In this document: piece after piece, positions 11,018 through 19,956 of the stretch
Layout: each line of letters starts with the position of its first letter
Numbering within the stretch: the stretch's first letter is position 1
DNA from: Anthoceros angustus
Taxonomy: Eukaryota; Streptophyta; Anthocerotopsida; Anthocerotales; Anthocerotaceae
Direction: 5' to 3'
DNA: 64,000 nucleotides
Assembly: GCA_010909165.1 (NCBI GenBank)
Contig: MU008202.1
Coordinates: 310,001-374,000, forward strand
Notes under the pieces: model-generated
Databases searched by the model: none
Told to the model about the DNA's origin: nothing
The model's input: the letters and a program-made list of their open reading frames with translations, nothing else
Made by a program: the position numbers and the translations under genes

Positions 11018-12233
11018 TGTGGAAATCTGGTGGAAGCGGTGACTGTTTTGAGACCTTGTCTCATCGTGATGCAGTGTCATGGACAATATTGATGGCGATG
11101 TATGCTCAGCAAGGTCAAGGCGAGAAGGCTCTGCAGTTGTATGCCCGAATGCAAGATGAAGGTGTGAGACCACAATCTCGTACTTTTGTTAGTGCGTTGA
11201 AAGCTTGTAGTAACCTTGCGGCTTCTGAAGAGGCTATGAAGGTGAATGGAAAACTTGTAAAAGCGCAGTGCCTAAAAAGGGAAGAGCATCCATGCCGATT
11301 TCCTTCGGACTGGCTCTGAAATAGATATCTATGTTGGCACCACTCTAGTCGACATGTATGCAATGTGTGGGAGCATGGTGGATGCACAAAGGTTTTTGAT
11401 TCCATGCCTCGACATGACGTGTTGTCATGGACTGCACTGATTCGTGGATATGCTCAGCAACAGCAGGGAGGAGTCATTGCTGTGCAACTATTTGCCGACA
11501 TGGTCAAAGAAGGTGTGAAACCCAATGCCCGGACATTTCTTTGTGTGCTCAAAGCCTTGGGAAGCATGGCATCCATGGGCACGGCTTCTCAGCTAACAGG
11601 ACAGTCCCGAAAATTAGAGTGTCTGCAGGAAGGCAGGCAAATCCATGCCAAACTAGTGGAGGCGGGGCTTGGAGTCGATGTTTTTCTGTGCAACACTCTT
11701 ATTGACATGTATGCTAACTGTGGCAGCATGGAGGAGGCTAAACACGTCTTTGATGCCATGCCAAACATGATGTTGTGTCATGGAATGCAATGATGACAGG
11801 ATACGCACAATGTGAAGAAGGTGCAAAGTCGATGCAGATATATTTTCAGATGAAGAAGGAAGGCTTGAAACCAAACGAGGCGACCTTTCTGTGCGCTCTG
11901 AAGGCCTGCAGCTTGACGGGAACCCTGGAAAGCTGCTCACAGATCCATCAAGACATCACAGAATCGGACTCCATTGGAGCAGTGATTTGGCCACCACCCT
12001 TGTCCACGCCTATGGGAAGTGCGGGGACATGGCACGTGCTCGCACAGTGTTCAACACCGCTGCGGATCAGAATGTTGCTCTATGGAACGCCCTGATAACA
12101 GGATACGCCGCGCAAGGAGAGTGCCAACAGTGCTTCCAATCCCTGCATGACATGCAGGCGGGACTGCATCCAAACGGAGCCACGTTCGCTCCCATCCTTG
12201 CTGCATGCAGCCACGCAGGCCTGGTGGAGGAAG
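10916..12233 (+). pseudogene. PPR gene, internally deleted copy (copy 3)
   Basis: Starts at the same ATG as copy 1, then jumps in frame from the leader to the NCGNLVEAVTV module. It continues through the GSEIDIYVGTTLVDMYAMCGS, MVKEGVKPNARTFLCVLKAL and GVDVFLCNTLIDMYANCGS modules, then jumps at a shared 7-bp TCATGGA to the late MMTGYAQCEEGAKSM module. It ends where HAGLVEE meets spacer DNA at TGGAGGAAG. Homopolymer contractions shift the frame several times (for example at about 11046 and 11391), so no long protein results. Most changes relative to the other copies are length changes in short repeats. Confidence 0.8.
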
Positions 12234-12448
12234 AGGTCTTTCCGTTGCTACCAGAAGTGGGGATTTCCTGGATGGATCAACGACTGGATACATCCTGTCT
12301 CCCATGGTCTCTTCATCTTGGTGGCGTGCCTGGGCTTGCTGGGAGGTCCTGCTTGACGAGGCCACTGGAAACGCTGGCTCCAGGGTAGGAATGGATTTTC
12401 CGTCGGCGGCGGTCTTATGGTGCCGACTTGGATAAATTTGGCGGTCCG
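12225..12448. repeat. Third, partial copy of the GSH2/PPR spacer
   Basis: Repeats 8295-8518, the spacer segment immediately before the PPR start codon. Its left edge fuses to a late PPR module at the 9-bp word TGGAGGAAG, which both sources share. Confidence 0.87.
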
Positions 12449-13813
12449 ATGAGGTTTATGTGGGTCCTTTTGCAGAGATGTGTCAAGCGGGCAGCCCTGG
12501 CAATGGGCAAGCAGCGTGCATGTGATGTTGACTCTGGCTGCTATGCCAACATGTCCGTGAGCTTTCGGTCCATGTCTGATGCAGTTCAGGGGAAAGGTAG
12601 ATTACGTCAAGGAAACGTTCAGTCATGGTCCACGTTGATATCAAGGTACGTCAAGGACGGGAAGCTGCGGGAGAGCATCACAAGTTACAAGCAGATGGTG
12701 GACCAGGGTGAGAAGCCAGACAAATACACTTTTCTGAGCTTACTCAAAGCCTGTGGCAGCTTGGCAGACCTGAGACTTGCAAGATGGATGCACAAAGAAG
12801 TTGCGAAGTACAAATGGGATTCAGATTTGTTTGTGGGGAATTCCGTGGTTGCGATGTATGCAAAATGTGGGAGTATGGCTGATGCTCACCATGTGTTTGA
12901 TACGTTGTGTCACCGCAATGTGGTGTCGTGGAATGCTCTGATTGCAGGTTACGCTAATCAGGAAGAAGGGAAGAAGGCGCTGGAGCTCTACTCCCATATG
13001 CAACAGGAAGGGGTGAGAGCAAGCATTCGGACGTTTGTCTCAGTGCTGCAAGCTTGTGGCAGCTTAGCAGCTACACAGCATGGCATTGGGGGGGATGTGA
13101 ATGTGGTGAAAGGAGAGTGCTTAAAACTGGGGACAGAAATTCATAATGAAGTTGTAAGGAGGCATCTACCGGTCGATAATTATGTGGGCAATACTCTCGT
13201 CTACATGTATGCCAACTGTGGAAATCTGGTGGAAGCGGTGACTGTTTTTGAGACCTTGTCTCATCGTGATGCAGTGTCATGGACAATATTGATGGCGATG
13301 TATGCTCAGCAAGGTCAAGGCGAGAAGGCTCTGCAGTTGTATGCCCGAATGCAAGATGAAGGTGTGAGACCACAATCTCGTACTTTTGTTAGTGCGTTGA
13401 AAGCTTGTAGTAACCTTGCGGCTTCTGAAGAGGCTATGAAGGTGAATGGAAAACTTGTAAAAGCGCAGTGCCTAAAAAAGGGGAAGAGCATCCATGCCGA
13501 TTTCCTTCGGACTGGCTCTGAAATAGATATCTATGTTGGCACCACTCTAGTCGACATGTATGCAATGTGTGGGAGCATGGTGGATGCACAAAAGGTTTTT
13601 GATTCCATGCCTCGACATGACGTGTTGTCATGGACTGCACTGATTCGTGGATATGCTCAGCAACAGCAGGGAGGAGTCATTGCTGTGCAACTATTTGCCG
13701 ACATGGTCAAAGAAGGTGTGAAACCCAATGCCCGGACATTTCTTTGTGTGCTCAAAGCCTTGGGAAGCATGGCATCCATGGGCACGGCTTCTCAGCTAAC
13801 AGGACAGTCCTGA
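12449..13813 (+). CDS. PLS-type PPR protein, N-terminal part (best 5' copy, copy 4)
   Basis: An uninterrupted reading frame of about 454 codons from ATG 12449. PPR modules alternate as S, P and L types: KPDKYTFLSLLKACGSLADL; DLFVGNSVVAMYAKCGSMAD; HRNVVSWNALIAGYAN; RDAVSWTILMAMYAQQG; GVRPQSRTFVSALKACSNLA; DIYVGTTLVDMYAMCGS; RHDVLSWTALIRGYAQQQ. Long linkers (such as EEAMKVNGKLVKAQCLKKGK) sit between L and S modules. Family knowledge: PLS PPR proteins bind organelle transcripts in sequence-specific fashion and mostly act in C-to-U editing. The frame ends at TGA 13811-13813 where copies 3 and 5 have CGA, so this is a truncated copy of a longer gene. No stand-alone function should be assumed. Confidence 0.75.
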   Translation: MRFMWVLLQRCVKRAALAMGKQRACDVDSGCYANMSVSFRSMSDAVQGKGRLRQGNVQSWSTLISRYVKDGKLRESITSYKQMVDQGEKPDKYTFLSLLKACGSLADLRLARWMHKEVAKYKWDSDLFVGNSVVAMYAKCGSMADAHHVFDTLCHRNVVSWNALIAGYANQEEGKKALELYSHMQQEGVRASIRTFVSVLQACGSLAATQHGIGGDVNVVKGECLKLGTEIHNEVVRRHLPVDNYVGNTLVYMYANCGNLVEAVTVFETLSHRDAVSWTILMAMYAQQGQGEKALQLYARMQDEGVRPQSRTFVSALKACSNLAASEEAMKVNGKLVKAQCLKKGKSIHADFLRTGSEIDIYVGTTLVDMYAMCGSMVDAQKVFDSMPRHDVLSWTALIRGYAQQQQGGVIAVQLFADMVKEGVKPNARTFLCVLKALGSMASMGTASQLTGQS

Positions 13814-13835
13814 AAATTAGAGTGTCTGCAGGAAG

Positions 13836-15143
13836 GCACTAATATTGGGATATGCGCAGCAAATGGATGGCTCTAGGGGCTTGGAACTGTATGCAGAGAT
13901 GCAGGCAGAGGGTGTGAGACCAGACGGCTGGACGTTTGTGAGTGTGCTCAAAGCATGTGGTAGCCTTTCAGACATGGAGACAGCCACGGGCAGAAAGTTG
14001 TTGAAATCAAAGTCTTTGCAGAAAGTTTGAAACTCGAGTGCCTGCGAAAGGGAAGAGCATCCATGCCGATTTCCTTCGGACTGGCTCTGAAATAGATATC
14101 TATGTTGGCACCACTCTAGTCGACATGTATGCAATGTGTGGGAGCATGGTGGATGCACAAAGGTTTTTGATTCCATGCCTCGACATGACGTGTTGTCATG
14201 GACTGCACTGATTCGTGGATATGCTCAGCAACAGCAGGGAGGAGTCATTGCTGTGCAACTATTTGCCGACATGGTCAAAGAAGGTGTGAAACCCAATGCC
14301 CGGACATTTCTTTGTGTGCTCAAAGCCTTGGGAAGCATGGCATCCATGGCACGGCTTCTCAGCTAACAGGACAGTCCCGAAAATTAGAGTGTCTGCAGGA
14401 AGGCAGGCAAATCCATGCCAAACTAGTGGAGGCGGGGCTTGGAGTCGATGTTTTTCTGTGCAACACTCTTATTGACATGTATGCTAACTGTGGCAGCATG
14501 GAGGAGGCTAAACACGTCTTTGATGCCATGCCCAAACATGATGTTGTGTCATGGACAACAATGATTGGAGGCTATGCCCAGCAGGGACAAGGCGAGACGG
14601 CCCTGCGGTTCTTTGCCAAAATGGGGAGGAAGGCCGCAACCACTTCCAGTCCATGACGCAGGATCACGGCATTACTCCAACCATCGAGCACTACGGCAGC
14701 ATGGTCGACCTCTTTGCCCGCGCCGGGCTCTTCGATGACGCCGAAGCCCTGCTCTCCACCATGCCCTTACAGCCCGACCTCCCGATGTGGTCATCCCTCC
14801 TCGCCGCTTGTCGCATGTTCGGCAACATCCCTCTCGCCCGACGCGCATTCCAACGTGCGGTTAGCCTTGCTCCCTCCTCCAGCTCCCCGTATATCCTAAT
14901 GTCCCAGATTTACGCCCAGGCCGACATGCGGGAAGAAGCCGACAAGGTGGAACGCCTCAGGCAGCGCGCCGGCGCCTGGAAGGAGCCCGGGACGAGCTGG
15001 TTGGAGAACGCCGGTTCTATGCATGTGTTTGTCGTCGACGATCGCCGGCATCCCGATTCCGGCGACCTGCGCGCCGTGCTATGCAGACTTACAAAGGAAA
15101 CGTCACGCATAGCTCTGAAAGCCGCCGCACGAAACGTTTCGTG
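13836..15143 (+). pseudogene. PPR gene, rearranged middle and C-terminal part (copy 5)
   Basis: A chain of four joins. The ILGYAQQMDGSRGLELYAEM module comes first. It jumps back at AAAGT (14022) to a linker that in the best copy precedes it, then at GGGAAG (14050) to the SIHADFLRTGSEIDIYVG module, and continues normally to FFAKMG. At GGAGGAAGG (14625) it jumps to the gene's last modules. The 3' end is the only copy with an uninterrupted terminal E/E+ region (PDLPMWSSLLAACRMFGNIP, KEPGTSWLENAGSMHVFVVD) through the stop at 15142-15144. I see no DYW domain or HxExnCxxC motif, so this is an E+-class protein that would need a partner for deamination. Confidence 0.8.
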
Positions 15144-15144
15144 A

Positions 15145-15669
15145 AGTTCTGACGATTGAAAACGTGGATGAGTGATAAAGCGCCTGTAGTATTTCCGCTC
15201 GAAAGGATTGTTCCGGTTTTTTTTCGGGTTTCACGACTGGCTGCGGTTTGTATAATATCTCCCTGCCGTGCACACTGTACGTCCCTGGCACGACAACTAG
15301 AAATCGGAAGGATGGAAGCCTGAAAAGGATAATGCGGCGATGGTAGGCTGCGAGCCGCCTTGCTGGCGTGGTGCATTTTTGCCACCCAAAGAAGGCTCAT
15401 CCACTTCAGGCGGCGGGTGAATCGTGACGTGGTGCGTAAATATCTCATCCTGTGGGATGTTATTTGTTTATATTGTGCCAGATTCCGAGCCCGCCCTGCA
15501 AGGTCGGCCACATTTTCAATGATTGACTGGTCTCGGATGTTCTATGTAGCAAAGGTGGAGGAGGAGGACGAGGAGATGGATGGGCCCCATGGCCGATAGT
15601 AACGAGCTCACGATCGGGCTTACCAGAGGCTGCCCACAACCTGCGCCTTCTCCTGTAGCACGCTCTGCC
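15145..15669. repeat. PPR 3' flank, copy 1 of 3
   Basis: About 0.53 kb of non-coding DNA downstream of the PPR stop. It recurs at about 16318-16855 and 18897-19434. Copies differ at runs of T (TTTTTTTT versus TTTTTT before CGGG; TTTTT versus TTTT before GCC), and at GCGGC, GTGGTG and CCTGG repeats. The right edge of this copy and the next jump back into the PPR coding region at CTCTGCC|ATATCG; only the third copy continues into unique DNA. Confidence 0.85.
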
Positions 15670-16297
15670 ATATCGAGATGTGGTTTCATGGACAACAATG
15701 ATTGGAGGCTATGCCCAGCAGGGACAAGGCGAGACGGCCCTGCGGTTCTTTGCCAAAATGGGGGAGGAAGGTGTACAACCAAATAGTCGTACTTTTGTCA
15801 GCCTGCTCAAAGCATGTGGGAGCCTGGCAGACTTTGAGCAAGCCGCCCTTGTAGATGGCCTGTTTGTGAAGCTGGGCTCCCTGCGAATGTTGAAGGCGAT
15901 TCATGAGCAAGTCATAACAAGCGGCTTTGAATCTGACATCTTTGTTGGTACTAGTCTTGTTGGCATGTATGTGAACTGTGGATCCATGGTGGATGCAGTT
16001 CGCATGTTCGGCAACATCCCTCTCGCCCGACGCGCATTCCAACGTGCGGTTAGCCTTGCTCCCTCCTCCAGCTCCCCGTATATCCTAATGTCCCAGATTT
16101 ACGCCCAGGCCGACATGCGGGAAGAAGCCGACAAGGTGGAACGCCTCAGGCAGCGCGCCGGCGCCTGGAAGGAGCCAGGACGAGCTGGTTGGAGAACGCC
16201 GGTTCTATGCATGTGTTTGTCGTCGACGATCGCCGGCATCCCGATTCCGGCGACCTGCGCGTGCTATGCAGACTTACAAAGGAAACGTCACGCATAG
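15668..16297 (+). pseudogene. PPR gene fragment with late internal deletion (copy 6)
   Basis: Begins inside a module (YRDVVSW), switches at TCATGGACA to the TMIGGYAQQGQGETALRFFAKM module and runs through GVQPNSRTFVSLLKACGSLA, ESDIFVGTSLVGMYVNCGS and MVDAVRMF. It then jumps at CGCATGTT to the terminal FGNIPLARRAFQRAVSLAPS segment. The modules between 16.87 and 18.55 kb of the next copy are skipped. Near the end, GAGCCAGGACG replaces the GAGCCCGGGACG of copy 5, shifting the frame so that the E+ region is read as RAGWRTPVLCMC and stops early. Confidence 0.8.
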
Positions 16298-16317
16298 CTC
16301 TGAAAGCCGCCGCACGA

Positions 16318-16855
16318 AACGTTTCGTGAAGTTCTGACGATTGAAAACGTGGATGAGTGATAAAGCGCCTGTAGTATTTCCGCTCGAAAGGATTGTTCCG
16401 GTTTTTTCGGGTTTCACGACTGGCTGCGGTTTGTATAATATCTCCTGCCGTGCACACTGTACGTCCCTGGCACGACAACTAGAAATCGGAAGGATGGAAG
16501 CCTGAAAAGGATAATGCGGCGATGGTAGGCTGCGAGCCGCCTTGCTGGCGGCGTGGTGCATTTTGCCACCCAAAGAAGGCTCATCCACTTCAGGCGGCGG
16601 GTGAATCGTGACGTGCGTAAATATCTCATCCTGTGGGATGTTATTTGTTTATATTGTGCCAGATTCCGAGCCCGCCCTGCAAGGTCGGCCACATTTTCAA
16701 TGATTGACTGGTCTCGGATGTTCTATGTAGCAAAGGTGGAGGAGGAGGACGAGGAGATGGATGGGCCCCATGGCCGATAGTAACGAGCTCACGATCGGGC
16801 TTACCAGAGGCTGCCCACAACCTGGCCTGCGCCTTCTCCTGTAGCACGCTCTGCC
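16318..16855. repeat. PPR 3' flank, copy 2 of 3
   Basis: Repeats the non-coding DNA downstream of the PPR stop codon, with shorter homopolymers than the third copy. It again leads back into the PPR module YRDVVSW at CTCTGCC|ATATCG. Confidence 0.85.
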
Positions 16856-18857
16856 ATATCGAGATGTGGTTTCATGGACAGCAATGATTTCTGGGTATGG
16901 GCAGCAGGGACAAGCTGAGACGGCCTTGAAACTCTTTTCTCGCATGAAGGAGTCAGGAGTGACACCAGACAGATGGACTTTCATGACCGTGCTAAAAGTG
17001 TGTGGAAGTGAGGCAACGAAGGAGCAAGCTATGGCTGTGGATGGGCAATCAGTCAAAGTGGTGTGCCTGAGCAAGGGCAAGATGATTCACGCTGAAGTCC
17101 TGAAGAGAAGTCACGGATTGGATACGTTGGTTGGCAGCGCTCTTGTTACGATGTATGTCAATTGTGGGAGCATGTCAGATGCTCGGCTTGTGTTTGAATC
17201 TTTGCCTGAACATAATGTGGTTTCATGGAATGCGATGTTAGCTGGATATGCTCAACAAGAGCAGGGTCTTAATACTCTGACCCTATTCAACCAGATGCTA
17301 GAGGCCGATGTCAGGCCTGATAAGTGGAGCTTCGTCAGTACTTTAAGCGCATGTAGCAGCCTGGCTGCCACGGAACAAGCTACTATTGTCAAGGGGAAAA
17401 GTTTGAAACTCGAGTGCCTGCGAAAGGGAAGGTGGGTTCACTCTGAAGCTGTCAACAGGGGCTTCGAGAGGGATATGTTTGTGGGCACAGCTCTGATTGA
17501 CATGTACGCAAAATGTGGGAGCATGAGAGATGCGCAGCATGTGTTTGACGGATTGCCGCACCGTGATGTGGTCTCCTGGAATGCACTAATATTGGGATAT
17601 GCGCAGCAAATGGATGGCTCTAGGGGCTTGGAACTGTATGCAGAGATGCAGGCAGAGGGTGTGAGACCAGACGGCTGGACGTTTGTGAGTGTGCTCAAAG
17701 CATGTGGTAGCCTTTCAGACATGGAGACAGCCACGGGCAGAAAGTTGTTGAAATCAAAGTCTTTGCAGAAAGTGAAGGAGATACATGCTGAGGCCGTCAG
17801 AAGAGGACTTGGAAGTGACATCCATGTGGCCAACACTCTGATCGACACATACGCTTGTTGCGGAGAAATGGCAGATGCGGAGCATGTCTTCGGGTCACTG
17901 GCCCGACGTGACGTGGTCTCATGGAATGCAATGATGACAGGATACGCACAATGTGAAGAAGGTGCAAAGTCGATGCAGATATATTTTCAGATGAAGAAGG
18001 AAGGCTTGAAACCAAACGAGGCGACCTTTCTGTGCGCTCTGAAGGCCTGCAGCTTGACGGGAACCCTGGAAAGCTGCTCACAGATCCATCAAGACATCAC
18101 AGAATCGGGACTCCATTGGAGCAGTGATTTGGCCACCACCCTTGTCCACGCCTATGGGAAGTGCGGGGACATGGCACGTGCTCGCACAGTGTTCAACACC
18201 GCTGCGGATCAGAATGTTGCTCTATGGAACGCCCTGATAACAGGATACGCCGCGCAAGGAGAGTGCCAACAGTGCTTCCAATCCCTGCATGACATGAGGC
18301 AGGCGGGACTGCATCCAAACGGAGCCACGTTCGCTCCCATCCTTGCTGCATGCAGCCACGCAGGCCTGGTGGAGGAAGGCCGCAACCACTTCCAGTCCAT
18401 GACGCAGGATCACGGCATTACTCCAACCATCGAGCACTACGGCAGCATGGTCGACCTCTTTGCCCGCGCCGGGCTCTTCGATGACGCCGAAGCCCTGCTC
18501 TCCACCATGCCCTTACAGCCCGACCTCCCGATGTGGTCATCCCTCCTCGCCGCTTGTCGCATGTTCGGCAACATCCCTCTCGCCCGACGCGCATTCCAAC
18601 GTGCGGTTAGCCTTGCTCCCTCCTCCAGCTCCCCGTATATCCTAATGTCCCAGATTTACGCCCAGGCCGACATGCGGGAAGAAGCCGACAAGGTGGAACG
18701 CCTCAGGCAGCGCGCCGGCGCCTGGAAGGAGCCAGGACGAGCTGGTTGGAGAACGCCGGTTCTATGCATGTGTTTGTCGTCGACGATCGCCGGCATCCCG
18801 ATTCCGGCGACCTGCGCGCGCCGCTATGCAGACTTACAAAGGAAACGTCACGCATAG
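16856..18857 (+). CDS. PLS-type PPR protein, C-terminal two-thirds (copy 7, 5' partial)
   Basis: The longest PPR frame here, about 660 codons, but with no start codon of its own: it begins inside a module at the 16855 join. Modules in order include RDVVSWTAMISGYGQQGQ, GVTPDRWTFMTVLKVCGS, NVVSWNAMLAGYAQQEQG, DMFVGTALIDMYAKCGSMRD, RDVVSWNALILGYAQQMDGS, GVRPDGWTFVSVLKACGS, GLKPNEATFLCALKACSL and GLHPNGATFAPILAACSHAG, followed by E-domain elements (TIEHYGSMVDLFARAGLFDD; PDLPMWSSLLAACR). The E+ tail is frameshifted by the same CCCGGGA to CCAGGA contraction as in copy 6, ending in a foreign C-terminus. Overlap with copies 4-6 implies a source gene of more than 1,000 codons, of which no complete copy exists in the window. 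Confidence 0.8.
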
Positions 18858-18896
18858 CTCTGAAAGCCGCCGCACGAAACGTTTCGTGAAGTTCTG

Positions 18897-19434
18897 ACGA
18901 TTGAAAACGTGGATGAGTGATAAAGCGCCTGTAGTATTTCCGCTCGAAAGGATTGTTCCGGTTTTTTTTCGGGTTTCACGACTGGCTGCGGTTTGTATAA
19001 TATCTCCCTGCCGTGCACACTGTACGTCCCTGGCACGACAACTAGAAATCGGAAGGATGGAAGCCTGAAAAGGATAATGCGGCGATGGTAGGCTGCGAGC
19101 CGCCTTGCTGGCGGCGTGGTGCATTTTTTGCCACCCAAAGAAGGCTCATCCACTTCAGGCGGCGGGTGAATCGTGACGTGGTGCGTAAATATCTCATCCT
19201 GTGGGATGTTATTTGTTTTATATTGTGCCAGATTCCGAGCCCGCCCTGCAAGGTCGGCCACATTTTCAATGATTGACTGGTCTCGGATGTTCTATGTAGC
19301 AAAGGTGGAGGAGGAGGACGAGGAGATGGATGGGCCCCATGGCCGATAGTAACGAGCTCACGATCGGGCTTACCAGAGGCTGCCCACAACCTGGCCTGCG
19401 CCTTCTCCTGTAGCACGCTCTGCCCTGCTGCCGT
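18897..19434. repeat. PPR 3' flank, copy 3 of 3
   Basis: The copy with the longest homopolymer runs, and the only one continuing into unique sequence (CTCTGCCCTGCTG...). It is therefore probably the original end of the PPR locus. Confidence 0.8.
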
Positions 19435-19956
19435 TAAACTCGCACCTCCGGGGCTGGGGAGTCGCCTGCAGCTGCCGCCGTCCAGTCCAGCAGCTGCCGC
19501 CATCCCACCCAGCAGCAGCTGCCGCAGCCGAGCCATGGCGCTCAGGCAATGCTGCAGTGGGTGCAGCACTTCGCTCTTTAGTAAGCGCAGCTTGGCAGGA
19601 GGCACGGGCGGCCGGGGCAGGTAATGCTATACAATGTGGTGGGTTGTGGTGCGTATGCGTGCTTGTTGTTTCTGTTTCGGTGTTGGGTGTTGTTGTAGCG
19701 GTGGATTTAGGAATGGGTGGTGCGGGAGGTGTGCATTTGGGTCGGGAGCTGATCCTGGTGGGACGGTGGGTGTTTAGATTTGGGAGCTTATCGGATGGCC
19801 GGACCCAGTCCTGGGTGAACGTCGAGTGAGCGAGTGTTGTGGGAGTGTGAGTGGGTGTACATTTCATGAAAACCAAAAAAAAGGAGTCCTTGGATGGATG
19901 CGGAATTTCCTTCCAGTAGGTGAAGCATTGGGAGATTGTGGTGAGGAAGGGAGGTG
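19435..19956 (+). promoter_or_regulatory. Upstream region of GUN1
   Basis: About 0.5 kb between the PPR 3' flank and the GUN1 start codon, with GCAGC- and CTGCCGCC-rich tracts followed by a G/T-rich segment (19.62-19.86 kb). It should contain the GUN1 promoter and leader. I see no coding exon that resembles a known protein and no firm TATA box. Confidence 0.45.
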
